Assembly: GCF_007860015.1 (NCBI RefSeq)
Contig: NZ_SJPS01000014.1
Coordinates: 1 to 50,835, forward strand
DNA from: Bythopirellula polymerisocia
GTDB lineage: Bacteria; Planctomycetota; Planctomycetia; Pirellulales; Lacipirellulaceae
Direction: 5' to 3'
DNA: 50,835 nt
Made by a program: the position numbers and the translations under genes. Under the pieces are notes generated by a model. The model did not search any database, had not been told where the DNA came from, and saw only the letters and a list, made by a program, of their open reading frames with translations. Within the stretch, counting starts at the first letter, position 1. Every line of letters begins with the position of its first letter. This document shows positions 1 to 7,306 of the stretch, piece by piece.

Positions 1-150
1 GTGAAATCCTTTGTCATTCCACATGGGGATAAGAGGGATGACAATCTTTTTGCACTGCTGCATTCAGATTACCTCACTATCCCAATCTCGAAGGGTGCTC
101 TTGGCAGACGTGAGGCGACAATTCTGTTAGAGGTTTTGTGGCCCCATTAA
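1..150 (+). CDS. Possible 3' end of an unidentified gene
   Basis: A frame is open from the first base of the window to a TAA at 148-150 (49 codons). It would be the C-terminal end of a protein that starts before the window. The residues read as plausible protein, with a mixed composition and an ending rich in Leu/Val, but I recognise no family. The next gene fragment is on the opposite strand, so the two would converge. A chance open frame of this length is quite possible. Confidence 0.2.
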   Translation: MKSFVIPHGDKRDDNLFALLHSDYLTIPISKGALGRREATILLEVLWPH

Positions 151-172
151 CTCTCTATTTTCTCGATAAAAC

Positions 173-389
173 CTAACCTGACAATGGGTTAGAGAAAGAC
201 GCGCTGGATTCTGGGTGCAGTTGGCGGAATCGTCCAATTTCGGCGTCGATTGCTTCTCGTTCGCCTGAGACCATGTGGTGCTGCCACATCGTGATTATCA
301 GTCGATCGGATTGCTGGGCTGCGCATGCCGCGATGATGAACAGGAAGCTTAGGCACGCCAAAACAATGAGGGTGATCAGTCGATTCAAT
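173..389 (-). pseudogene. N-terminal fragment of an extracellular solute-binding lipoprotein
   Basis: The start used is a TTG at 389, preceded by an AAGAGGA ribosome site. The protein has a hydrophobic signal segment ending in a lipobox-like AACA, then LIITMW and a helix with EREAIDAEIGRF. That opening is characteristic of family 1 sugar ABC transporter substrate-binding proteins. The family usually has 400-450 residues, but this frame stops after about 70, so only the secretion signal and first strand/helix remain. No permease or ATPase gene is nearby. This is a decayed or truncated gene; the family call rests on a short stretch. Confidence 0.45.
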
Positions 390-824
390 GTGTTCCTCTT
401 GCTTTTCAGAATTATCGAAGGCGACGATCCATCCGAATCTAAAGTCAGCCATCGCATGGTTCACCTCCCCCAGAATAAGTTTTCTGCCTTCATAGGGTAA
501 CTGCCGAAAAGACCGCGTTGCCCGAAATCTATTCTGCGAAATTTTGGCGGCGATTTCTGAATTGGCTCCGCTGTGTCTTTTATGTCTTTCTGTCTCCTTT
601 GCGTGCGATCCTGCACACTTTTCGCGGCCGCAAGCCACCCGGCTCCGGGTTTTCGGCCTCTTTAAGTTCACGAGATTAGAATGTGCAATATTCGTTCCTA
701 GTTGCTCAGCCCCCTCGCGTCTTCGGCTAAATCGCAGCATAGCTTTGCAGCGAAAAAGAAGAATATGTATGATTGCGTTATAAGAAGGAAATCCCCACCC
801 ATTACTTGTTATGTTGCTTGTTTG

Positions 825-1247
825 ATGACTTTTTCCCGGACGCCTGTAATGCAATGGGCGATTATCGTCGGACATTCCATGACGGGAATGCTCATCGGAG
901 CTTACGCGCCAGACGCGTTTTCCGTTGAATTGGCGTCAACTGCTGAAATAATCTACTTTGGCAGCATCACCGCAGGATTCGTTGTCGGAACGCTCTTGGC
1001 AGTTCGATGCAGTGCTAAAAAAATACTCCGTTGGATTGCGATGGCTCAACTTTTCATAGCCACGGTGATTGGTGTGATCATCTACTTGGGGAGCCTTGGA
1101 GAAGATCCTTATGAAATCTATGCATACGTATTTCGACATTACGTGTACACTTCACTAGTGATTGTTTTCGCCGCTCTTTTCGTTGTCGGTTCCCATATGT
1201 GTTGGACTCGACGCGTGCGCCGCCAGCTCAAAGATCCCGCAACATAA
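825..1247 (+). CDS. Small integral membrane protein, gene of an integron-type cassette
   Basis: The protein has about 140 residues and four hydrophobic segments: IIVGHSMTGMLIGAY, ITAGFVVGTLLAV, AMAQLFIATVIGVIIYLG and VYTSLVIVFAALFVVG. It ends in a basic tail with RRVRRQ. The frame is open further upstream (from 702), but ATG 825 or ATG 849 are the more sensible starts and neither has a strong ribosome site. The stop codon lies inside an attC site, the usual layout of a gene cassette. I do not recognise the family. Cassette proteins of this sort are commonly orphan membrane proteins. Confidence 0.55.
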   Translation: MTFSRTPVMQWAIIVGHSMTGMLIGAYAPDAFSVELASTAEIIYFGSITAGFVVGTLLAVRCSAKKILRWIAMAQLFIATVIGVIIYLGSLGEDPYEIYAYVFRHYVYTSLVIVFAALFVVGSHMCWTRRVRRQLKDPAT

Positions 1248-1333
1248 CAAAGCGATCAACCGAAGTCGCGGTAGCCGGGCGCCTTGACAATGGAAAATCA
1301 ACTCCCGCGACTCGGTTATCGCGGACGTTATGC
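1242..1333 (+). other. attC recombination site (integron cassette)
   Basis: The outer boxes are ACATAAC (1242-1248) and GTTATGC (1327-1333), which are near-complementary. Inside them, 1252-1271 pairs with 1305-1322 over 18 base pairs. The only interruptions are two unpaired bases on the left arm, C1257 and A1264, which are a G and a T on the bottom strand. Two extrahelical G and T bases on the bottom strand are the recognition hallmark of attC sites for IntI integrases. A variable terminal loop of about 33 bases separates the arms. The layout resembles attC sites I know from Rhodopirellula. No integrase gene or second attC was found. Confidence 0.85.
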
Positions 1334-1798
1334 AGCTAGTGCAGCTCTCCAACTAACAGCGATGTTCCCAACCGCCGCAAGTTTAGGGGCGGCGTAAGTA
1401 GCGGCGGTCGATAAATCCGCCGGACTTGGCGACAGGCAGTTATCGTCAGCGGTTTTCACGCCGACTGCACAACATGGCGGTTCGTTCTGGGTCACGATAG
1501 CAGTCGCTCGCAGGCCGCCAAACGTGGCCAGGCGCTATCGCTTTGACTGCGCCTTTCACTGACCCGAACTCGCTGAGGCGTCTGCTGACGCGAGACACCT
1601 CCAGCAGTTTGCTAAAGTCCTAAACCGCCGCGGGTGATGCATCCGCTACGAGTTTCAGCGAGGGCGAATTGACAGCGGTGCGGACACCTCAGCAGGTTCC
1701 GACAAGATTATCGAGTTGCAAAAGGGTGGGGTGTTGGTAGTGTCACGTATCAGTTAGTTCTTGAGACTCACTAAGAGACTCGTTGGCGTCTGGAGAAA
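1334..1798. other. Non-coding stretch without recognisable gene
   Basis: This is GC-rich sequence with several short inverted repeats and no open frame that reads as protein. I looked for a second attC site here and found only fragments (an AACAGCGATG-like box without a matching partner). It may be degraded cassette-array DNA. Confidence 0.4.
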
Positions 1799-1956
1799 TT
1801 ACCTCCCAAAGCTGCGAACAATAGCAGCATCCAGATTTGCGGCTCGTGCTGCGAGATTAATACCGATGAGGATAATTATGCAGCCGCCAATCTGAACGAT
1901 AGAGAGTGCTTCATCGAACAGAAGATAGGCAAGTATCGTTGAAAAGATCGGTTCGC
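1799..1956 (-). pseudogene. C-terminal fragment of an EamA/DMT-family transporter
   Basis: Reading the minus strand from the IS21 boundary gives SEPIFSTILAYLLFDE, a stretch with IGGCIIILIGINLA and a TAA stop at 1799. The S-EP-(I)F...L...E motif followed by a glycine-rich transmembrane helix is the ending of EamA-type drug/metabolite transporters. About 52 residues of a normal ~300 survive. The gene is cut exactly at the end of the IS21 element. The missing part is not on the other side of the element, where an unrelated gene fragment in the opposite orientation begins. Confidence 0.7.
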
Positions 1957-1991
1957 TGTGAATAGCGTTTGAAAAGTGCGGCGCTTGGCGG
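1957..1991 (+). repeat. IS21 terminal inverted repeat, left
   Basis: A 35-base terminal repeat beginning TGTGAATAGCGTT and ending GCTTGGCGG. It matches the reverse complement of 4438-4472 at 34 of 35 positions. The TGT start is typical for IS21-family ends. Confidence 0.85.
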
Positions 1992-2053
1992 TCGAAAATT
2001 GCAGCGCTAGGTATGTGCGGGGATTGTATCAGACCCTCCCGCTTAGGTCACGA

Positions 2054-2830
2054 CTACTCCTTGGTCTTCTTTCGACGCCTACGTTGTGCGTCCTTGAGTC
2101 GATAACTTTCACCTGTGGTTTCGATGATCTGGCAGCGGTGCGTTAGCCGATCGAGGGCGGCCCCCGTGAGCCGCTCACTGCCAAGCACTTCGGTCCAATT
2201 CTCGAAGGGCAGGTTCGTGGTGACAATGAGACTCTGCCGCTCGTAGGCGGTGCCAATGATGTCGAACAGTAGTTCGGCTCCCACCTTGCTAGCCGGCACA
2301 TAGCCCAGTTCATCAAGGATCAGTAGATGCTGCTTGGCCAACTGACTGCGTAGTCTCAAGAGCAGCTTCTCATCCCGAGCCTCAATGAGAGTGGTGATCA
2401 GCTCGGTCACCCGGAAGAAGCGAACCTTCTTGCCCGCCAGGCAAGCAGCCATTCCCAGTGCTGTGGCCAAGTGGGTCTTCCCGGTGCCGCTGGCACCGAC
2501 CAAGATGAGATTCTCCCGATTGTCGAGGTACTCTCCCTTGATCAGTTCCAGCACTAACGGCTTGTTCACCGATGGTTGAGCGGTAAAGTCGAACTCATCG
2601 AGCGACTTATGAGCTGGGAACTTCGCACTCTTGAGACGACGCTCGGCAGCGCGTCGTTCCCGCTCCACTAGTTCCAACTCGCACAGCGAGAGCAGGAACG
2701 CCAGGTGATCGAGATTCTCACCAGCACAACGAGCAGCCACCTTCTCGCACTCACCATGCATGGTGGGCAGTTTTAATTGCTTCAGGTGATGCTTTACCAG
2801 TACCGTCGATTTCGTTTCGGTCTTGCTCAT
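2054..2830 (-). CDS. istB: IS21 transposition helper ATPase IstB
   Basis: This 258-residue AAA+ ATPase, DnaC-like, activates and targets the IstA transposase in IS21 transposition. The Walker A motif GASGTGKTHLA lies near residues 112-122 and the Walker B segment LLILDELGY near 170. The sensor region STTN-like motif (IVTTNLPFENW) follows. The N-terminal helical part with HHLKQLKLPTMH is typical of IstB. Length is normal for the family. It starts at an ATG overlapping the istA stop by 4 bp, so the two are translationally coupled. The basic tail (RRRRKK) is also usual. No lesions are seen. Confidence 0.95.
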   Translation of the reverse strand: MSKTETKSTVLVKHHLKQLKLPTMHGECEKVAARCAGENLDHLAFLLSLCELELVERERRAAERRLKSAKFPAHKSLDEFDFTAQPSVNKPLVLELIKGEYLDNRENLILVGASGTGKTHLATALGMAACLAGKKVRFFRVTELITTLIEARDEKLLLRLRSQLAKQHLLILDELGYVPASKVGAELLFDIIGTAYERQSLIVTTNLPFENWTEVLGSERLTGAALDRLTHRCQIIETTGESYRLKDAQRRRRKKTKE

Positions 2831-4317
2831 GATGCGTCCTCCGTGAGCAGTGTCTGATAAGCCGAGACGCTTGTTTCGGTCACTGCAACCGTCTTCAGGT
2901 GAGGACGACCTGCGAGCGAAAACAGTCCCACAGGCGACTCACGTCGATGCTGCAAGATGACACGAATGCTATCGGCATCGTGGATGCCAATGTCGAGGGC
3001 ATACTCAATGGCGTCAGCCAACTCCTGGACCGAAGTAGATTCCAATAGCCTGAGAGTGCGAATGTACTCACGAGTTCCCAGCCCCTCAGGCTCGGTCTCC
3101 ATACGCCTGCGCAGCACCGTAAAGCAGGTAGGAAGATTCCACTGCTCCAGTGGCTTGGCATGGTCCAGCCCTCCTGGCTTTCGCTCAAGCAGTGCCAAGT
3201 AATGCACCGGATCAAAGACGTGCTTTTCTCGGCCCCAGTGCCGTAAATGTCTGGCGATCAGCTCTCCGTGAAAAGTCAGGCGAACTTCATCGACGCTCGC
3301 CACCACCGTGATCTGCCGATGAGCGTATTTTACGGGGACGGAGTAGCGGTTCGTATCAAACGGGACCAGTGAGAGCGAGTTAGCACTCGCCCCGGTAACT
3401 CGCCGCGCATCAAAGGCTTGCCGAGGCAAGTCGAGCAGCGCAGCGAGTTCTTCCCGGAGAAGTTCTCGCTTGCTCGCCGATTTACCACGTAAGGTGCGAT
3501 CCAGATCGACGCGACAGCGTCGCTCTAGTTCCTCATTCAATTCAGCAAGTGTATTCACCTTGGGAATCGGGACCAAGAAGTTGCGTCTGCCGTAGCCCAC
3601 TAGGTTCTCGACATGCCCCTTCTCATTGGCTCGACGAACCAAACAGAAATGAGACTCAAAGAGATAGTGGCTCTTGAGTCTCAGGAACTCAGTGGTCAGC
3701 TCACGCTGACGACTACCGGTGATCTTCGTGACAGCAATCTTCAGGTTGTCGTAGCTGATCCGCGTCGGCACGCCACCGAAGAATTCAAACGCTCGCTTAT
3801 GACCTTCTTGAAATGATTCGGTACACTCACGCGGAAACGCCTGCAGGTAAAAGGCGTCACTGTAAGGCAAGGTGATCACCAGCAAGGCAACTTGTTCACG
3901 CTCGCCTGCCAAATCCACGTAGGCATAGCCGAAATCAACTTGAGCTTGTCCCGGTGGATGAGACAAAGGTAGAAAGACTTCCTGGGTTGTTCGCTTCCAT
4001 TCACGCACCGCAATGCGAACACTGGTGTACCCACCGGGGTAACCATGCTCATCGCGCAGACGATGAAAGATGCGTGTGGCTGTGTGGCGTTGCTTCTTCG
4101 GCGCCTGCTTATCCGAGGTGAGAATCTCGTAGATGATGGGCAGAAACGGTTCTAGCACCGGCTTGCTTCGTGGCTTGCACTGCCGATAGCCGGGCGGCTC
4201 GTCATGCGTGAGCATCTTCGACAGCGTATGCCAGCTGATGTCATATTCGCGGCAAGCCGCGCGCTTACTCAACTCGCCGGTGAGTACCCGGCGACGAACT
4301 TCGGTCCATTGTTCCAT
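2827..4317 (-). CDS. istA: IS21 transposase IstA
   Basis: A DDE transposase of 496 residues for cut-and-paste/replicative IS21 movement. It has an N-terminal HTH (ELSKRAACREYDISWHT), then the catalytic core with QAQVDFGYAYV (first Asp), ISYDNLKIAV (second Asp) and HVENLVGYGRRNF (Glu). The C-terminal beta-rich region is typical (NRYSVPVKYA). The start at ATG 4317 is preferred because AGGAG lies about 11 bases upstream; the in-frame GTG at 4329 would sit directly on that ribosome site. It overlaps istB by 4 bp. The gene appears intact. Confidence 0.95.
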   Translation of the reverse strand: MEQWTEVRRRVLTGELSKRAACREYDISWHTLSKMLTHDEPPGYRQCKPRSKPVLEPFLPIIYEILTSDKQAPKKQRHTATRIFHRLRDEHGYPGGYTSVRIAVREWKRTTQEVFLPLSHPPGQAQVDFGYAYVDLAGEREQVALLVITLPYSDAFYLQAFPRECTESFQEGHKRAFEFFGGVPTRISYDNLKIAVTKITGSRQRELTTEFLRLKSHYLFESHFCLVRRANEKGHVENLVGYGRRNFLVPIPKVNTLAELNEELERRCRVDLDRTLRGKSASKRELLREELAALLDLPRQAFDARRVTGASANSLSLVPFDTNRYSVPVKYAHRQITVVASVDEVRLTFHGELIARHLRHWGREKHVFDPVHYLALLERKPGGLDHAKPLEQWNLPTCFTVLRRRMETEPEGLGTREYIRTLRLLESTSVQELADAIEYALDIGIHDADSIRVILQHRRESPVGLFSLAGRPHLKTVAVTETSVSAYQTLLTEDAS

Positions 4318-4437
4318 GTCAGCGTACACTCCTGCGCCTTTCTGAGAATCTGGAGAAGATAAGGGCTAAAGCCCGTATCTTCCCAAATTCAAAGAACTGC
4401 ACATCTGTGCGCTGCAAATTTCAGTTGCCAAATCACC

Positions 4438-4472
4438 CCGCCAAGCGCCGCACTTTTCGAACGCTATTCACA
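4438..4472 (-). repeat. IS21 terminal inverted repeat, right
   Basis: Reverse complement of the left repeat with one mismatch. It lies next to the istA start side of the element. The first base outside is the start of the retained ATPase fragment. Confidence 0.85.
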
Positions 4473-5512
4473 CTACCGGTTCGGGCAAGACGACTCGCAG
4501 TCGAATCCATATCTTACAAATGGCGTGCCTGCTAGGTGGTCTCTGGAGTTTCGATTTTCGCAAGCGGGAGTACGCCCTCCTCAAGCCTTATCTGGAGAGG
4601 GTGGGAGTTGAACTGATCGTGGTGCCAGCGCGACAGATGAGAATCAATCCCTTGCATGTTCCCAAGTACACCGATCCGAGAAACTATGCGTCGGTCCTCG
4701 CGGACGGGCTTGTCGGCGTGCTCGACTTGCCCGCAAAGTCGGCCCGTTTGCTGCACTTGATCATTTTGGAACTTTATCGCCAGTTTAGTGTGCTGGATGG
4801 TAGCCAAAATTACCCCACTCTCTTCGACGTTCGAGAGGCCGCGGCAGCAGACAAAGGGGCCCATGCCGAATCTCGGCGTGCGCTCGTCACGAGCCTCAAC
4901 CCGATACTTGCTAGCCTCCATGAAGTCCTCCGGTACCGCTTTGCCTGGACGTCTGAAGACCTGGCCAACCTGCACTTGGCTTTCGATTTTTCCGGGATCA
5001 CCGACATCGAACAAAACCTGCTGCTCAATGCACTATTGCTCCGGGAGTTTCGCTCGCGCCTCGATCGTGGCCTATCCAATCCCAAGATGGATTTGCTGGT
5101 GGTTTGCGACGAAGCGGCGCGGTTGTGTAGCCGTGGAGACAGTAGCGTGGCTGATCTCATTGGTGCCATACGCGGTACTGGGATTGGGCTCGACTTGAGT
5201 GTGCAATCGGCCGACCTCACCCGGTCAATCTTATCGAACACACCCAACAAGTTTCTTGGTCGCTGTGCCTCGGCAAATGACTACGACACCATCGGAGCGG
5301 CCATGGGACTGACCACCGACCAGCGCCGCTGGCTCACGACGAATTTGGTTCCCGGAATGTTTGTCGGCTGCCTGGGGCAAGGCCGAACTCTCCGTCGACC
5401 ATTTCTGTTTCGCGTACCTGACCTCCGCTTTAATAGTCGAAACGGCCTGGATCAAAGCACCAGAAACCATGTTTCCAATCTCTTTCCCAAGAATCAGAAC
5501 CCTTTTGAATGA
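4473..5512 (+). pseudogene. HerA/TraG-type conjugation ATPase, 5'-truncated by IS21
   Basis: The surviving frame starts at the IS21 boundary and immediately encodes the Walker A loop TTGSGKTT (4472-4495). Translation could restart at ATG 4520. Further on are a Walker B-like strand LLVVCDEAARL (around residue 193 counted from 4520) and the GIGLDLSVQS motif. The latter resembles the sensor/arginine region of HerA, VirB4 and TraG/VirD4 pumps (gigl-l-Qs). Such ATPases drive DNA or protein through conjugation pores. Everything N-terminal to the P-loop is gone, so activity is unlikely unless the gene is fused in another copy. It is followed by a 4-bp-overlapping gene, so it heads an operon. Confidence 0.7.
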
Positions 5513-5940
5513 TGAACACACGTACTTCCGACGACGATCACGACCAAGCCAATTTGGGTCCTTTGTTGGATTTGCCGACAATTGAGGCGGATGAGTTTGC
5601 CAACTGGACACCAGACGAAGTAGCGCCTGTGGTGAAGCCTACGTCACAAAGCAAATCGGAGGTCATTCCTAGCCGAGACAATGCGAAATTGAGACTCTTG
5701 CAAGCAATCGTCGATCACCCCGGGATGCCTTCCAGCAAGTACCCCAAGCTCGCCCAGATTAGCCCACGCAAGGCGGTTGAATTGAGAAGGCTACTGGTGG
5801 AGCAAGGGCTTGTACGAGAGACCCAGTTGCAGACGAAGGCACGGGGTCGAGCGGCAATTGTCCTCACTCCCACCAAAGAAGGAGCGGAGGTTCTGCTAGC
5901 TCATGATGAGGGCCAGGCTTCAGGGAGACCCACATTATGA
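5509..5940 (+). CDS. Winged-helix DNA-binding protein
   Basis: A 143-residue protein with an acidic, disordered N-terminus (about 60 residues). A winged-helix domain follows: LRLLQAIVDHPGMPSSKYPK, then ISPRKAVELRRLLVEQGLV (recognition helix), then a wing and LTPTKEGAEVLL. The arrangement is MarR-like or like the wHTH half of replication-relaxation proteins. Its ATG overlaps the upstream ATPase stop by 4 bp, and its own stop overlaps the next gene in the same way, so the three form a coupled operon. A role in mobilisation or replication of the former element, or in its regulation, is inferred from neighbours only. Confidence 0.65.
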   Translation: MMNTRTSDDDHDQANLGPLLDLPTIEADEFANWTPDEVAPVVKPTSQSKSEVIPSRDNAKLRLLQAIVDHPGMPSSKYPKLAQISPRKAVELRRLLVEQGLVRETQLQTKARGRAAIVLTPTKEGAEVLLAHDEGQASGRPTL

Positions 5941-6362
5941 ATGGCGGCTATATCCATGATCGTAGTTTACAGGCCCCGTTGGCACAGGCATTCGAACAGG
6001 TCGGAGCGATTGTGCGTTATCAGGTTCATTCGCGGTCCTGCGGCCATACCGGTTACAGCGATTTCACCGCGCTGTTCCCAGGCGGCCAGTTGATCGCTGT
6101 AGAGATCGAAATGACAACACGTCGAATCGAGAACGATATCAGAAAAGCAAACGAGCTAGAGGCCCATGAACTATGGATCATCGTACCCAACCGGCGGGTG
6201 TTGCAGGCAAGTCAGCGACGTTTGCGACAGCTTCAAGCTTTGCCACACCTGCCCGTTTTTGTTCTCACTTTACCCCTAGCCTTGCAACGAGTTAGCGATT
6301 GTTTTCCCTTGCCATTGGTAGGGAGGGGAAAACAGGAAATCAAAAAACAATCCCCCGATTGA
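5937..6362 (+). CDS. PD-(D/E)XK nuclease-like protein of mobile-element type
   Basis: A 141-residue protein. The core GYSDFTALFPGGQLIAVEIE, followed by a conserved-looking MTTRRIENDIRKA helix and LWIIVPN strand, fits a restriction-endonuclease-like fold: D in SDF, E-x-E in VEIE, and K in IRKA. The same fold forms the C-terminal half of replication-relaxation proteins, whose N-terminal half is a winged helix. Here the preceding gene supplies that half, so the pair may be a split version. The 4-bp overlap supports joint function. The last 30 residues look unstructured. The nuclease activity itself is inference. Confidence 0.55.
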   Translation: MNGGYIHDRSLQAPLAQAFEQVGAIVRYQVHSRSCGHTGYSDFTALFPGGQLIAVEIEMTTRRIENDIRKANELEAHELWIIVPNRRVLQASQRRLRQLQALPHLPVFVLTLPLALQRVSDCFPLPLVGRGKQEIKKQSPD

Positions 6363-6377
6363 GAGAGGTAATCGACT

Positions 6378-6608
6378 ATGGAAATCAAATGGCCTAACGT
6401 CGTCGCTTTCGCCCTGACAATTGTCGCGTTCTTCACGGCAGTCAGCATGCATGAAGATATTTCTGCTTTCCTGGGAACCATGGAGTACCTAGGGACGCGC
6501 TCTTCCATCACCAACAGAACGCATGGCCTGATGGCCTTTGGGCTCATCCTGGTAGTGCTGGTAGGAGTGCTAAGAATCGTGCTGAACAGCCAAAATGGCA
6601 AGCGCTAG
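6378..6608 (+). CDS. Small two-helix membrane protein
   Basis: A 76-residue protein with two transmembrane segments, VVAFALTIVAFFTAVSM and LMAFGLILVVLVGVLRIVL, joined by a polar loop. A GAGAGAGG ribosome site lies upstream of ATG 6378. It is placed 15 bases after the nuclease-like gene and 58 bases before the Ubl gene, so it probably belongs to the same transcript. I do not recognise the family. A membrane anchor role for the conjugation machinery or the Ubl system is possible but unproven. Confidence 0.6.
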   Translation: MEIKWPNVVAFALTIVAFFTAVSMHEDISAFLGTMEYLGTRSSITNRTHGLMAFGLILVVLVGVLRIVLNSQNGKR

Positions 6609-6666
6609 TGTGAAATCTATCCCTATTTATATTCCCTCACCTTAATTCGAAAGAAGGAGAATGATC

Positions 6667-6918
6667 ATGCAACAGATGGTCAATGGCAGAGTGGTCGACG
6701 TCCCCCTCAACAACGACGGGTCCCTCGACTCGGACACCTTGCGAGAAGTTGCGGCAATCCCCAAGAACCGCACCTTGGTGCAGCAACTCTCCTCCGGGGA
6801 GAACATCCTGGTGAACCCAGGACAGCGGATTAGAGTGAACCCCAGCGATTATTTTCGAGACGTTCCTGACCACATTCGCGGAAAGGAGAAGTCCGAAGAT
6901 GTCTACCCTGGAACATGA
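6667..6918 (+). CDS. Ubiquitin-like beta-grasp protein (Ubl) of a conjugation operon
   Basis: An 83-residue protein. ATG 6667 is chosen over ATG 6661 because AAGGAG (6654-6659) is 7 bases from the former and 1 from the latter. The pattern fits a single beta-grasp unit of the prokaryotic (multi)ubiquitin type: strand pair MVNGRVVDVPL, helix DSDTLREVAAI, strands around NRTLVQQLSSGENILV and QRIRVNPSDYF, ending in RDVPDHIRG. After that RG (residues 71-72) come eleven residues, KEKSEDVYPGT, instead of a terminal GG. The tail could be trimmed by the JAB domain encoded two genes downstream. It overlaps the E2-like gene by 20 bp. Identification rests on size, fold pattern and context, not on a search. 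Confidence 0.65.
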   Translation: MQQMVNGRVVDVPLNNDGSLDSDTLREVAAIPKNRTLVQQLSSGENILVNPGQRIRVNPSDYFRDVPDHIRGKEKSEDVYPGT

Positions 6919-7294
6919 CCTCAGGAACCTATCCTGTGCAGGGTTCTCCCTCTGGGTCGATGAGCGAAGGCGGTTTGTCATCGTGGAACATGTCCAATTG
7001 CCTTTAGGTTATGACCGCCACTGGATACCTGTGCTCATTGAGTTGCCAAGGTCCTACCCGATGGTTCCTCCAGGCGTTGGAGGAAATAGAGTTTATATCC
7101 CGAAAGGGATGAGATTCCTGGGGTCGTTGCTCCAGGACGTCCATCCAGCATGCACGCCAAATTTTATCACTCCAGGATGGCGCGATTGGGCTTGGCTCTG
7201 TTATGAGAAGATCGACTGGAATCCACTGCGCGACGATCTGATCACCTTCATAGAGCTGATTCGCGCTAACCTCACCAATCCCACGACTTTTTAA
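6899..7294 (+). CDS. E2-like ubiquitin-conjugating protein (prokaryotic E2 family E type)
   Basis: A 131-residue protein with a UBC-like layout. It has N-terminal strands (FVIVEHVQLP), the signature YPMVPP (53-58, compare YPFKPP in eukaryotic E2s), and a long loop with VHPACTPNF. Then comes WAWLCYEKIDWNP, with a candidate catalytic Cys101 and the W-x-P that follows the active site in E2s, and a C-terminal helix. An E2 accepts the Ubl from the E1 as a thioester and passes it to a target. AAGGAG (6883-6888) lies inside the Ubl gene, ten bases before the ATG. The downstream JAB-E1 gene follows after 12 bp. Family-level confidence is good; the substrate is unknown. Confidence 0.8.
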   Translation: MSTLEHDLRNLSCAGFSLWVDERRRFVIVEHVQLPLGYDRHWIPVLIELPRSYPMVPPGVGGNRVYIPKGMRFLGSLLQDVHPACTPNFITPGWRDWAWLCYEKIDWNPLRDDLITFIELIRANLTNPTTF

Positions 7295-7306
7295 GAGGAG
7301 ATGAAC

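Larger units (their letters stand above)
1957..4472 (-). mobile_element. IS21-family insertion sequence
   Basis: A complete two-gene IS21 element of 2516 bp. Its ends are 35-bp inverted repeats beginning TGTGAATAGCG, and between them istA and istB overlap by 4 bp on the minus strand. The element should be autonomous. The flanks do not show a convincing target duplication: the six bases to the left are GTTCGC, and CTACCG follows on the right. They belong to two different truncated genes, so the present junction probably arose by deletion or recombination after or during insertion. Confidence 0.9.

Noticed and set aside
189..875. 228-residue minus-strand open frame
   Set aside because: The composition is not protein-like and it crosses a solute-binding fragment in another frame and the start of the cassette gene; no motif or ribosome site.
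1951..4480. Target-site duplication of the IS21 element (shared CGGTTCG near both ends)
   Set aside because: The shared bases do not directly abut the terminal repeats on either side, so they are not a duplication.
6637..6981. 114-residue minus-strand frame opposite the Ubl gene
   Set aside because: It is antisense to the Ubl and E2 genes, which are supported by ribosome sites, overlaps and family motifs.
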